Assembly: GCA_036365145.1 (NCBI GenBank)
Contig: JAEOAD010002183.1
Location: forward strand, 2,046,001 to 2,110,000
Reading direction: 5' to 3'
DNA length: 64,000 bases
Source of the DNA: Orientallactaga sibirica
Taxonomy: Eukaryota > Chordata > Mammalia > Rodentia > Dipodidae
This document shows, piece after piece, positions 44,139 to 57,959 of the stretch. The notes below the pieces were generated by a model that did no database searches, had not been told where the DNA came from, and was given only the letters and a program-made list of their open reading frames with translations. How positions within the stretch are numbered: position 1 is the first letter of the stretch; the number at the start of each line of letters is the position of its first letter. A program made the translations under genes and the position numbers.

Positions 44139-45720
44139 ATGTAGGATTTTATGTTCCTAGGAGATTAGTTCTTCTCAGGGTAACAGACCTACTTGCTGAC
44201 ATAGTGAAAACATCTAAATGTGATTCTTTCTAATGAATTAAGGAAGCAGAATTCAGTTGCTAAATGATCTCACTTGACCACATATGTGACTGCAAAAGTC
44301 ACAACACAAGAGCTCGTTTGCAGGGCTGCTTTATCATACACTCAGTGTCTGCCACCTCACTTTTTCAAGGCTACTAGAAAATGTTTGGACCTAAAAAAAA
44401 AAAAAAATGACTGGCTCCAAAATAAGAAAGGAAAATAGAAAATTGGGAAAGTACTGTTTAAATATTTAGTGAATGTAACCAGTCACCTGCAACTCAGCTC
44501 AACCCAGCATTCTAAGATACATTTAAATTACATTTAATGTGTGGCATAAATGCATTTAGTAGATTCTGATATACCATGGGACGGGAACTCTGAGAGTGCC
44601 TGGTGCCTACACTGGTTTTTAATTGGCCTGACTGTTTTCAATTGTCTGGAGGATCTTTCTGGTTAACTTTGTTGTAAGTGGATCAGCATTCAAAAACAAA
44701 AATGCAATTTTCTTTGAAAAAGAAACTATAAATCCTAAATCTCATTTAACTACAAGTCAAATATGGTTATATTTTGATAGAAAAGAAAAATTGTTCAAGA
44801 TGAAATTTAATAAATAGCAACATATTTTAAAATTCCAACTGAAATTATAGACTAATTGTTCAGAAACAGACTTCTGTAATTATATGTGGATGCTTTAATA
44901 TTTCAATATGAGCTTACAGTTTTGGGGGTACATCATTATTTCCCTACTAGATAGCAGATTTATCCAAGAATCAGAAAAATGAAATGACCATTTTGTGATT
45001 ATACAGTGGTAACTTCTCCCGAGTGAAAGGGAATTTAAAATGCAGAGTTACTTTTCTGATATCGCATCATAGAGAAAGCCATCCCCTGACATTTGTGGAC
45101 TTCATGTTTGAACTCTATCATTTAAACATTTGCTACAGATGTGTTTTCCCACCTTTTCCAGCAATGGAATCAGGTTTATGTGAATCATCCCTCTGTCCCA
45201 ATAGGACTATACTGGGTGCCCCTTCTAAGGAAAAAAAAAAAAAAAACTAAAGCATCCAAAAAGAAATGCATTGGTAATCAGACAATTTTGATTCACTGAA
45301 AAATACCTTCCAAAAGCATTTTGTCTTATATGATAATTTGTATTTTCCTGCAATAGAGAAATAAAGGACTCCATTTAACATTCTTAATACACTGGTGATT
45401 CATTTACAGGCTTCCTTGGTGACTTCACTGGAAATGAAGCTGAGATGATTTTTTAAATTGTTTTTAATGTGCTGGAGCAGCAGAATTGGTTTCTGGACAC
45501 TGTTGACAAAATTGTTAGGAACATTATAGAAGAGGGTGAGAAAGGACACAAATCACACTCTGTTCAATTAACTTTATTTATTTAAAACCTCTATTATTTA
45601 CTTGATCTGATCTTAAGTGCCAAAGAATGGCACAGTAAAATTTCACTATGCCATATTTTTTGGTCTAGAACACACTAGGTAGCTGAACATCTGATTCTTT
45701 CCCAAGCATAATTATGAGTG
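44139..45720. other. Unassigned AT-rich intronic DNA
   Basis: No gene or named repeat is recognised in about 1.6 kb. A-runs occur at about 44394-44407 and 45230-45246. Confidence 0.4.
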
Positions 45721-45724
45721 TGCA

Positions 45725-45822
45725 CTACCATGATGGGTTTATATAGCGCTGGGGAATCAAACCCAGGGCTTCACACATGCTAGGCAAGCACTAAACCAAC
45801 TGAACTATATCCCCAGACCATG
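45725..45822 (-). mobile_element. ID/tRNA-like SINE
   Basis: GCGCTGGGGAATCAAACCCAGGG, ACATGCTAGGCAAGCACTAAACC and TGAACTATATCCCCAG form an antisense ID-type tRNA-derived head. It resembles 47065-47140. Confidence 0.6.
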
Positions 45823-46040
45823 TTAGGAAATTCTTAAAGACTGATTTTTGTCTTTGTCTGGTCAAAAACAACAACCTCTTATACCCTAGCATTGTGACTT
45901 GCAGCATACTTGCTTGACAAGGACAGAAAATGAATAGCTTTAGTCTTCGCTCAAAGTTGACCTGCCATTGACACTTTAATCTCTGCCTCTATCTTGTAAG
46001 TGAAATGTAAAGATAAGCCCCCTGCTGCCACCAATTAAAA

Positions 46041-46248
46041 AATACTAATAAGGGCTGGAGAGGTGGCTTAGTGGTTAAGGTGCTTGCTGGCAAAGCTAAA
46101 GGACCTAGGTTTGATTGTCCAGTACCCATGTGAAGCCAGATGCACAAGGTGGCACATGGAATCTGGAGTTCCTTAGCAGTGGCTAGAGGCCTTGTCTCAC
46201 CCATTCTCTCTCATTCTTTCTCTCAAATAAATAAAATAAATACTAATA
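46041..46248 (+). mobile_element. Dip-like SINE with perfect target duplication
   Basis: Full-length Dip (GGGCTGGAGAGGTGGCTTAG, GTTTGATTGTCCAGTACCC, GCCAGATGCACAAGGTGGCA, AAATAAATAAA tail). AATACTAATA is present on both sides, at 46041-46050 and 46239-46248. Confidence 0.93.
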
Positions 46249-46252
46249 GAGT

Positions 46253-46350
46253 ACCTAATCCCAGCACTTGGGAGCCTGAAGCAGGAGGACTGTTATGAGT
46301 TTGAGGCCAGCCTGGGCGACAGTGTGAAACTCTGTCCCCAAAAAATAAAA
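46253..46350 (+). mobile_element. B1-like fragment
   Basis: CTAATCCCAGCACTTGGGAG, CAGGAGGACTGTTATGAGTT, GAGGCCAGCCTGGGCGACAG and GAAACTCTGTCCCCAAAA. The 5' end of the element is missing. Confidence 0.65.
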
Positions 46351-46700
46351 ACAGGGACTGGGTAAATGCCTCAGTGGACAAAACATTTCCACACAAGTGT
46401 GAGGACCTGAATTTGGATCCCCAGCACCCACATAAACGCTGGGCAGGTGTGACAGCCCACTGTAATCCCAGTACTGGGGAGGCAGAGAGAGTGCTGGGAC
46501 AAGCTAGCTAACTAGAGTAGCTAAATCTTTGAGCTCCGGCTTCAGTGAGAGACCCTGTCTCAGTAAAGTAGGGAGTGATCAAGAAAGACACCCAACATCA
46601 ACTTCTGGCCACTATACATTCATGTATGTGCACCAGCACACACATACACCTACAGGCATATACATATACACACATGCACACACACCACACACCTATACAT
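46351..46700 (+). mobile_element. B4/RSINE composite SINE with CA-rich tail
   Basis: GGGACTGGGTAAATGCCTCAG, GGATCCCCAGCACCCACATA, CCACTGTAATCCCAGTACTGG, GTGAGAGACCCTGTCTCAG and a CACACAC tail follow the B4 order. Confidence 0.7.
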
Positions 46701-47064
46701 GCAGAAAACAAAAGCATAATTCCTTCCCTAAAGCCAGACTTTACCTGACCTAAGAAGTCGTATTTAATGAAACTTACATGCTTATCCACTCTGGAGTGGG
46801 TAAGTTTGTACATGTTTTGCATACACTGACACCTGAAAGAAACCCTGTTGAGCTAGGGGCATGACAGATCTCAAACAGATTCTCTTGGGAATAAATATGG
46901 AGTTATAAACTATGTCAACATGATCAAGAAAAATTCATGGCCATACAAATGACACTTGAACCCAAGTGAGGTGAACGAGAAGCCACTTAAATGCAATAGG
47001 TAGGCTGAGATTAATCTATTACTGTATTACCTTAGCTAGAATAAAATGAGGAGTTAAAATTTTA

Positions 47065-47490
47065 TGGCAGTGCTGGGGATTAAACCTAGATCTTTGTACA
47101 TGCTAGGCAAGTGCTCTACCACTGAGCTACATTTCCAGTAATTTTTAAATAAATATTTTAATTGTTTTTATTTGAGATGGAGAGAGAGAAGGAGAGAGAA
47201 AGAGAAAAAGAATGGGTGTGTCCAGGCCTCTAGCCATTGCAAATGAACTCCAGACGCATGCACCACCTTGTGCATCTGGCTTACATGGGGCCTGGAGAAT
47301 CGAACCTGTGTCCTTAGGCTTCACAGGCAAGTTCCTTAATCACTAAGGCATCTCTCCAGCCCTTCAGTAATTATTTTTTGGGGATGTTAGTCTATGTAGC
47401 CCAAGTTGGCCTTGAACTTGCATGTAATACCGGACAGCTTCAAACTGGCAGTTCTCCTGCCTTAGCCTCCCAAGTGCTGAGATAAAATAG
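47065..47490 (-). mobile_element. B4-like (ID plus B1) element split by a Dip SINE
   Basis: The left block (GTGCTGGGGATTAAACCTAG, GAGCTACATTTCCAG) is an antisense ID head and the right block (ATGTAGCCCAAGTTGGCC, CCTCCCAAGTGCTGAGAT) is antisense B1. They are separated by a Dip element at about 47150-47362. The flanks CAGTAATTTTTAAA and CAGTAATTATTTTT are a probable target duplication of the Dip insertion. Confidence 0.6.
47150..47362 (-). mobile_element. Dip-like SINE, nested
   Basis: It has TTTTTATTTGAGATGGAGAG, CTCTAGCCATTGCAAATG, AACTCCAGACGCATGCACC, GTGCATCTGGCTTACATGG, GAGAATCGAACCTGTGTCC and AAGGCATCTCTCCAGCCC. It is near consensus, so probably young. Confidence 0.92.
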
Positions 47491-47822
47491 GGGATGTTAT
47501 TAAAGATGAAAAGCAAATTATGATTTACATGAACCTAGAACTTAATTGCACTTTATATATAAATAAATACCACATACATTTATAGTTTTAATATACAATG
47601 ATTTTTCCAGGAAAGCAAATCAAATGAAAATTAGGCTTTTTGTTCAAAACTTAACTAAAATGTATTCAACATTTCAGAAAAATTACATCCCCAATAACAG
47701 CACTTGTCATTTGCTTTTGAAACACTAATATGATATACCTTCAGTTTGAATGTGTGGTGGTCATACCTATATAGACCTGGACATGTTTAGCCCCTATTTT
47801 ATGATGTTGAATATGTATGTTA

Positions 47823-47985
47823 ACATGTTTTTTTTTTTTTTTTTTTCCGAGGTAGGGTCTCACTCTAGCTCAGGCTGACCTGGAATTCATTATGGAGTCT
47901 CAGGGTGGTCTCGAACTCATGGTGATTCTCCTAACTCTGCCTCCTCAGTGCTGGGATTAAAGGTGTGCACCACCACGCCTGGCCA
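47823..47985 (-). mobile_element. B1 SINE
   Basis: A T-run is followed by GAGGTAGGGTCTCACTCTAG, CAGGCTGACCTGGAATTC, GGATTAAAGGTGTGCACCACC and CACGCCTGGCC, a full-length antisense B1 close to consensus. ATGTTAACATG on the left and ATGTCAACATT on the right suggest a target duplication. Confidence 0.9.
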
Positions 47986-48020
47986 TGTCAACATTTTTAT
48001 TGAAATCTGAAATTGAAATT

Positions 48021-48103
48021 TGTTGGGTGTGGTGATGTATGCCTTTAAACCCAGCACTTGGGAGGTTGAAGTAGGAAGATCACTATGAGTTCAAGGACAG
48101 CCT
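48021..48103 (+). mobile_element. B1 fragment running into a purine microsatellite
   Basis: GTTGGGTGTGGTGATGTATG, CTTTAAACCCAGCACTTGGG and ATGAGTTCAAGGACAGCCTC form the 5' part of a B1. Its 3' half is replaced by AAAG and GGAA repeats. Confidence 0.75.
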
Positions 48104-48295
48104 CAAAGAAAGAAAGAAAGAAGGGAGGAGGGAGGGAGGGAGGGAAGGAGGGGAGGGAAAGGAAAAGAAAGAAGGAAGGAAGGAAGGAAGGAAGGAAGGA
48201 AGGAAGGAAGGAAGGAAAGAAGGAAAGAAGGAAAGAAGGAAAGAAGGAAAAGAAAAGAAGGAAGGAAAGAAAAGGAAAGAAAAGAAAAACAAATA
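48103..48295 (+). repeat. (GAAA/GGAA)n purine tract
   Basis: About 190 bases consist almost only of A and G, as GAAA, GGGA and GGAA repeats. Open frames on both strands here encode K/R/E/G-only or F/P/S/L-only peptides and are not genes. Such a tract can form triplex DNA and is likely polymorphic. Confidence 0.95.
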
Positions 48296-50190
48296 AGAAA
48301 TGAGAGTGTATGATTCTATCACAAGTAAATGTGTCAAGATATCCACTCTGCCAACATGTTTTTCTGTGTGTGTTCACTAACTTGCATTGAAATGCAGTGT
48401 TTCTTTTGTGGAAGCTAATGAGGAAGTAACAAGTGAGGTGTTTCTGCTTTTTACCCACTCTCTTCCTTCTTCCTTTTCATACACTAAATCACTCCTTTTT
48501 CTGATGTCTCTTCAGTGTGTGTTTCTCCTTTCATGTAGTTGTAAGGAGTATCTGCATACGGGCCTGAAGGTGTTGCACATGGATTGATGTTCGTTTTTTT
48601 TAATTATGAACTTTTCTGTATAAACATATTGTGTGCTCCATCAGGTTATATGTTCAGATCCCCTGTTCCCCACCTGACCCTATCACTGAGGATAATGGTA
48701 TTCACTGTGGGATCATAAATGCATCAGTCAGTGTCTGGGGTGGGACGGGGGGCAGTGCTTCAGGATGCTCCTTCCCATCCTGTGGCTCTTACAACCTTTC
48801 CATCCCTTCTTCCACAATGTTCCCTGAGCCTTGGTGGGCATGTTATATCTCCTTTAGTGTTGAGCTCTCTGCATCCTCTAATTTTCTGCTTTGATGAGTT
48901 TTGAATCTCCTCAGTGTCTACCAGCATCTCCTTGGGAAGGTTCTCAAGTGAGCATTGAGAGTAGCACTCATGTCTAATGCATCACTTCCTCTCTGATGTC
49001 TACCTGGGCCCTGGCAGATGTAATGGAAGTGGCTTATCTCATGCTAGGCAGTCAATTATATTTTCTTCCTGTATTGATGGATCTTGGTTCTTCCTGATTT
49101 TCATTGCCATCTGTAAAAATAAATAAATAAATTATGTATAAACAGATTCTCCAGCCAAAACCAAGAGTGAGAGCAACATGGGTTGAAGGGAATAAACATA
49201 GTTATTTAAGAGTCTTTTTGATGGGTATAGATAGTCATTCTTTTTGGCCAAAGACTGGTGGAAGCTTCTCTCTGGATTCTATGACCTTCCTATCCATAGG
49301 ATTCTGACTTTGTTTTCAGTGCCAGGTATGAGTTCTCGCCCACTGAACAAGCTTTATATTCAGTCAGAGAGCTGTTGATTACCCACATAGGATGTGTGCC
49401 ACTATTGCACAAGATGTGTACATCTTGTCTGGCTGGTTAGTAGCTTGCAGAATTCCCTGCTTGTTTACACTGTTGGTGACCATTTTCTCCCATTATCATG
49501 CATAACACTTTCCAACACTAAGAGGACTAGCCAGCAGGGAACTGGATTTCCTCTAAGTTCTAGAATGACCTCTCAGTGCCCTGGGTCTGTGGCCTGTTCT
49601 GTTTCTAGCAATAAGTAATAAGCAATAAGTAACCAAGTGCTTTGGTGATGACTTCCATTGTTTTGGGAACCTAGTGGGTCTCACTGACCATCAGATACTG
49701 TGTAAATAATCTAGTTCTGGCATTGGAATTTACCAGCCAGTGCCCATGGCTTTAAGATACAGGTCTCTTCTGCCACAATGACCATCCCCTCCTCCTCTAT
49801 TAAGGATTCTATCTTTTAGTTTACTATATAGGATGAAGATTTCTATGCCAATGATTCATGCTGTCATTAGTTTTATATATATCCCCCACCCTTCCTTCCT
49901 CCTATCCCTTCAAAGACCCTTCTACCACCTGTATTCTGTCCCCCAACTTGCTTATCAAATATCCTTTGCTCTATTCTTATTTCCACTTTCTCCTAGCTTC
50001 ATTCTAGTTCCATGTCAATGCTCCTGATGCTTACTACCACTTACAATCAACTCAAGCTGTTCCAAGTTTGGAGTCACATATGAGAGAACATGTGGCATTT
50101 GTCTTTCTGAGGCTGTGAACCCTCACTTAGTATTATTTTTTTCCAAAAATATCCACTTTTCTTCAAATTTCATTACTTTATTTTTCCTTA

Positions 50191-50470
50191 CTACAAGTAA
50201 AATTCCATCGTGTATTTATACCACATATTTATTAACCATTTATCTGTTGATGGGCATCTGGGCTGATTCCAGTTCTTAGCTATCATGAATAGAGTGGCAA
50301 CAGACATGGCTAAGCAAGTATCTTTGTAGTAAAGTGTAGAGCCTTTAGGGTATATGCCCAGGAGTGGTATAGCTGAATCAAATAGTAGATCTATTTTGGC
50401 TTTTTGAGGAGCCTCCATACTGACTTCCACAGTAGTAGTACAAATTTACACTTCCATCAGCAGTGGATGA
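50191..50470 (-). pseudogene. L1 ORF2 C-terminal fragment
   Basis: The minus-strand frame 50191-50430 contains KAKIDLLFDSAIPLLGIYP and KNWNQPRCPSTDKWLINMW, the C-terminal part of ORF2. It is homologous to the fragment at 32304-32672. It is cut off on the right by the inversion junction. Confidence 0.85.
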
Positions 50471-50559
50471 GGGTTCCCCTTTCCCTATGCTCCCATGAAT
50501 CCTACACACAGAAGAGATAAACAAATATATACATACACACACACACTTAAGAGGCTACA

Positions 50560-51730
50560 GAAGGAGAAAAGGTAATGATAAAAATGGGAACAGACATGAA
50601 AATATATAAAAATCAAGAAAACATCAAACTTCACAAAGCCCTTAACTTGACAGGGATTAACTCACACCTCACAGATACAACTCTGAACATTAATCAACTC
50701 CCCATCAAAAGACATATGTTAACAGGCTGGATAAGAAAAATAGATCCATCCATTTACTGTCTACAAGAAACCCACTTTACCTTTCAAGACAGACACCACC
50801 TTGGGGTGAAAAGATGGAAAAAGATATTCCAGTAAAATGGAAAAGACAAACAAGCAGGTGAGGCTATACTATATCTGACAAAATAGACTAAATCAATAGT
50901 AATCAAAAGAGATTAAAAAGGCCACTTCGGCCGGCCATGGTGATGCATGTCTTTAAATCCAGCACTCAGGAGGCAGAGGTAGGAGTATCACAGTGAGTTC
51001 AATGCCAGCCTGAGAATACAGAGTGAATTCCAGGTCAGCCTGGGCTAGAGTGAGAACCTACCTTGAAAAAAAAAAAAATCACTGCATACTCATCAAGGGA
51101 ATAATTCACCAAGAGGATATTACAATCATAAACTTACTTGCACCAAACATAGATACAACAAATTTTATAAAGTAAATAAATCCCAATACAATACTAATAG
51201 AAGACTTTAATACATCACTATTGTCAATAGACAGATCTAAGCAGAAAATAAACAGAGAAATAATGGAGCTAAACAACATCATAGATCAGTTAGACTTAAC
51301 AGACATCTACAGTACACTACACCCTAGTTTCACAGAATACACATTCTCAGCAGCTCATGGAAACTTTTCTACAATACATCATAAATTAGGGCATAAAGCA
51401 TGTCTCCATAAATTCAGGAAAGTTGACATAATTCCTGGCATTATATCTGACAACTATGCAATAAAGCTAGAAATAAACAGAAACAGGAAAATATATAAAT
51501 TCCTGTAGACTGAACAACTCACTACTAAACAATGAATGGGTCATTGAAGATATCAAAAAGGAACTCAGTAAATTTCTAGAACTGAATAATAATGAAAATA
51601 CAACATACCAAAACTTATGGGACACAATGAAGACAGTCCTAAGAGGGAAGTTTATAGCACTAAATGCCTATATTACAAAACTAGTTCTCAATAACTTAAC
51701 CATCCATCTGAAGGCATTGAATGTAATTAT
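50560..51730 (+). pseudogene. L1 ORF2 N-terminal endonuclease fragment (inverted half)
   Basis: Two open blocks, 50575-50835 and 51221-51508, carry the apurinic-like endonuclease of L1 ORF2. TLNINQLPIKRHMLTGWI and CLQETHF, with the catalytic-type Glu in QETH, sit in the first. QLDLTDIYSTLHP and the region normally reading KIDHxxGHK sit in the second. In this copy that motif reads TIHHKLGHK, so the conserved Asp is lost. The blocks are separated by stops and a B1 insertion at 50930-51078. The element is dead. Confidence 0.85.
50930..51078 (+). mobile_element. B1 SINE inside the L1 endonuclease fragment
   Basis: GCCGGCCATGGTGATGCATG, CCAGCACTCAGGAGGCAGAG, TTCCAGGTCAGCCTGGGC and AGAACCTACCTTG with an A-run. 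Near full length. It interrupts the L1 reading frame, so it is younger than the L1. Confidence 0.9.
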
Positions 51731-51942
51731 TGTACCTTTGGACAGAGCAGCAGGTACTCAAGGATGTGTTGCTGCCAATTCTGTTTGGCAACTCTTTAGT
51801 TTGCCAGAGTATGGAGACTTCTCCCAGGTGCAAGCATCATTGAGAACTATGACCTTTCTTACAACACACTGCGCCCCTAACATCCACTCCCAGATGCTGG
51901 GGTGTTTCTGTGGTTCCAAGGATTTCCATTGTCCCAAGTGCC
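51731..51942. other. Unassigned segment between L1 and MaLR
   Basis: This is where the inverted L1 half ends. The segment has no L1 or MaLR text that I recognise, although an open frame (51627-51947) runs through it from the L1. It could be the original intron flank or a piece of another repeat. Confidence 0.4.
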
Positions 51943-53245
51943 TGTAGCAGACAGCTTCAGGTCACTGAGATGAACTTTCACAGTTATGGAGCAAAGGGAT
52001 TTATTGAAGCTTACAGATCCAGGGGAAGTTTCATAATATCAGAAGAAGCTGGCCTGCCTTCACAGGCCCCGACACAGAGAGAAAAGCCACACCACACAGC
52101 ACACATTAGGAACTATAGGCAGAACTAGGCACTTTGTATATCTTTAGATTTGAATTTTAAGTCCACCACCACACCTTAGGACTGGGCACCTTCTGCACTC
52201 AGGTGGCTGGAAATCCATGAAGTTTTAATAAAATATTGAATCTATTGGGGAGCATTTATTTCAACTACCACATTTTGTCCCTGGCCCCAAAGAAATTTAA
52301 AACGATCTCACATTGTAAATTGTACTCAGTCCAATTTTAAAAGTCCTCACAGTTTTTACCAACTTAAGATAGTTCCAAAGTCCCAAGTCTCCTCTGAGAT
52401 TTAAGATAGTCTCTTTGCTGTAAGTCCTGTAAAATCAAACAAGCTAAATACTTTTAACATATAAAGGCACAGAGTAAACATTTTCAAATGGTATAAGGCA
52501 TAGTAAAGAGAGTCTAGAATAATGTAAACTCAACAACCATGAAACAGACATCAAACTTTTGTAGTTTAAGTCTGATATAACCAGTGGCTGAAAGTCTCTG
52601 GATTTTTTTTTTTTTTTTAATTTTGTCCCTCCAGCTGGAAAGAGTAGCCAGGGAACATTTTTATTCCAGGCCAACAGTGTGCTCCATGGTAGCCCTTGTA
52701 TAGTCCTGCTATATCCAAAACATCTTTGGGTCTCCATGCAAATCATGGTCCATCTTCCAAAGGCTCTTTCAGCCTATCAAGGTTATTATGCCCTGCCTCA
52801 TTTCACATCTAAGCAGTGGCTTCTGGAACCATGTGTATTTTATGACCACTCCATGTATTTTTTATGTTTTTAAAACTAATACCAGATGTGTAGGACAGAG
52901 CCATATTTTTAATTTAGGGACAAAACCTTGAAAAGCAGGTTTCTTCTCCAGTCAACTCTTTCCCAAAAGAGTTTGTATTTTTATCATAGTTCCCCCCCCC
53001 CCAGGCATCCTTTCTATTGTTTTGATGTAAAGCAGTTGGGCCATCTTTTTTAAGATTATTAATTGTTGACAATAGCAGCTTCGGTAACCTAAAAAAACAA
53101 GCCTGTAATTTTTAACTTGCTTGAGGTTTCTTAACTTAAAAATCTTAAATCTCTCAGTCCAATTATCTTTAGCCAAGCACATCAATTTATGATCAAATTT
53201 TCTGGGCCTGGACAGCAGAACCTAGCCAGCCCTTATGCCAGTAGC

Positions 53246-53479
53246 TCAGTTCCAACAAAATCCTCTGTAGTTTTTTTTTTTTTTTCCCTTAAAAAGTTCA
53301 TAAGCCAAGTATCCAAGTTTAACTTTTTCTGCATTAAGCATTTTTAAATTTTCATAAGAATTGTCCATAATATTTGGCTTACTGCTCCAGAAGGTGTCTT
53401 TAGTTGTAAGCACCAAGTTAATGTTTGTTTCTCCAAAACAAAAGTTCCAAAAGACCAAAATCCACATTATCAGATTCAC
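53246..53479 (-). pseudogene. Open frame in the second MaLR interior
   Basis: A 77-codon frame begins at the ATG homologous to the internal start of the open frame in the first MaLR copy (16057-16386). The two products agree through the first 60 or so residues. This copy ends in a lysine run caused by an expanded T-run at about 53270-53286. A gag-like origin is possible. No enzyme motif is seen. Confidence 0.4.
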
Positions 53480-53730
53480 TTTACTCTACTTCTGGTACCA
53501 AGTTCTGTAGCACACAGCTTCAGGTCTCTGAGATAAACTTTCAGATCAGGCACAGTTATGAAGCAAAGGAATTTATTAAAGCTTACAGGTCCAGGGGAAG
53601 TTCCATAATGGCAGAAGAAGCTGGCCTGCCTTCACTGGTCCAGACACAGAGAGAAGAGCCATAAGCCAAAAGCCACACCACACAGCACACTTTAGGAACT
53701 CCAGGTAGAACTAGGCACTTTGCAAATCTT

Positions 53731-53936
53731 TAAATTGGAATATATATATATATAAAATCAGCGAAAAAGTGAGAATGGGCATGCCAGAGCCTCTGGCCAC
53801 CGCAAACGAACTCCAGACGCATGTGCCACCTTGTGCATCTGGCTTACGTGGGACCTGGAAAATTGAACCTAGCTCCTTAGGCTTCATAGGCATGCACCTT
53901 AACCACTAAGCCATCTTTCCAGCCCTAAGTTGGAAT
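53731..53936 (-). mobile_element. Dip-like SINE nested in the MaLR LTR
   Basis: It lies within the LTR at 53506-54070. Target duplications are TAAATTGGAAT (53731-53741) and TAAGTTGGAAT (53926-53936). It has AACTCCAGACGCATGTGCC, GTGCATCTGGCTTACGTGG and AAGCCATCTTTCCAGCCC. Confidence 0.93.
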
Positions 53937-54159
53937 TTTAAATCCACTACCATACCTTAGAAGTGAACCCTAAGATCCACCCAGTGACACTTCCACTCAG
54001 GTGGCTGGAAATCCAAGAAGTTTTAATAAACTCCCGAATCTATTGGTGGGCATTTATTCAAACTATCACAATGCCCCAGTTTTTTGTATCTAGAAGCATT
54101 TGAGAAAATGAGCTTTCTGGTCATTTTAAGAATGCACAGAGGTAAGAATGAAAGATGAA

Positions 54160-54375
54160 TCTATAGTGGGAAACATGCAGGCCCTGAATGAATTGAAAGC
54201 CATCTCTTGCTCATTAACAAACTTTCAACCTCAGTTTTCCAATTACAAAGTAGAAATAATAATACTTGTACTGTGTTACTCAGGCCAGAGATCATGGATA
54301 ATAGATGTAGACTCCCTAGTAGAGTGCCTGGCAAAGAATATCCTTTCAACAGATGGACACAATTATTATCCTTAT
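54160..54375 (+). mobile_element. MIR-like relic
   Basis: TCAACCTCAGTTTTCCAATTAC, AAAGTAGAAATAATAATAC and GAGTGCCTGGCAAAGAATATC follow the order of a plus-strand MIR, about 270 bp before SERP2 exon 2. Confidence 0.6.
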
Positions 54376-54590
54376 CATTTGTCTCTGAAATCACTGTTAA
54401 TGTATACATCTAAAACCACTGAGTTTATTTAGTTACAGGAGTGTTAATAAGGTACTTGATGATTTTTCAACCTTTTATAATTGACTTTGTTCATTGATAC
54501 ATCTGCCCATTAAGCATTGTGATCACATTTCTCACAGCAGAATCCCTAGCACCTGGGACAATGTCTAACAGTACTCAAAAAAATTTTTAA

Positions 54591-57344
<2,754 letters not shown>

Positions 57345-57907
57345 GTTTACTTTTTATTTTTATTAATTAGAAACTTTGTTGTATGGGTAAATCATGTGTT
57401 GGTCCCATTCTCTGCCCTGCCCCCATTCCACTGAGGGCCCTCCTCTGTGGTGTTACTGGTATTCATCCTGGGGTGATGGGTTATGAGTTGCAAGAGTAGC
57501 AATCAGTCTTTGTGGGGGAGAGCACTCCCTCTGGATATTCCTTTGAATCCTCTGACTCTTACAGTTTTTCTGCCCCCTCTTCAGCTATGTTCCCTGAGCC
57601 TTGACAGGTGTATTATAAGTCTACTTTAGTGGTAAGCTCTCAGCAACTTCTGGATTTCTGCTTTGATAGGTTTGCATGTCCTCACTATCTATTGCCATGT
57701 CCCTAGTACAGGTTGTCAGGCTAGCTGTGAGAGCAGCACTCATGTTTAACTCACCAATTCCTCTGGTTTCACCTGGACCCTGGCTGAAGTGAAAGTGGTG
57801 GCTCATCTCATGATAGGGAATCAGCTGTCTTTTCCTGTCATATTGATGGATTTTGGTTCCCCCAGGTTTTCACTGCCCTCTGTAAAAGAGAAAATAGAGT
57901 GAGTCAC
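57345..57907 (-). mobile_element. L1 3'-UTR fragment, minus orientation
   Basis: TTTTTATTTTTATTAATTAG starts it. CCATTCCACTGAGGGCCC, TTCCCTGAGCCTTGACAGG, CAGCACTCATGTTTAACTCACC and TATTGATGGATTTTGGTTCC then match the minus-strand L1 3' UTR at 48592-49130. Confidence 0.75.
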
Positions 57908-57924
57908 TGCTCCTTTAAAAAATT

Positions 57925-57959
<35 letters not shown>

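Larger units (their letters stand above)
48592..51730 (-). mobile_element. Second 5'-inverted L1 insertion, in SERP2 intron 1
   Basis: From a T-run at about 48594, minus-strand L1 3' UTR runs right (homologous to 57345-57900, for example TATTGATGGATCTTGGTTC). It leads into ORF2 C-terminal sequence at about 50190-50470. At about 50490-50540 orientation flips, and plus-strand ORF2 N-terminal sequence (endonuclease domain) continues to about 51730. The reverse transcriptase part is missing at the junction. This matches twin priming. A B1 has inserted at 50930. A target duplication was not resolved. Confidence 0.8.
51938..54075 (-). mobile_element. Second two-LTR MaLR-type retrotransposon
   Basis: LTRs lie at 51943-52272 and 53506-54070 (the latter about 370 bp once a nested Dip is removed). 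Both start TGTAGCA. Flanking pentamers are GTGCC (51938-51942) and ATGCC (54071-54075), one mismatch. On the minus strand the 5' LTR is the right one, followed by the primer binding site-like TGGTACCAGAAGTAG at 53486-53500. The interior is about 1.23 kb, homologous to that of the element at 14759 (for example CTCCATGGTAGCCCTT and TATATCCAAAACATCTT). LTR divergence is clearly higher than in the first copy, so this insertion is older. Confidence 0.85.

Noticed and set aside
48045..48458. Open frames on both strands across the purine tract
   Set aside because: They are almost wholly F/P/S/L or K/R/E/G products of a GGAA/GAAA microsatellite.
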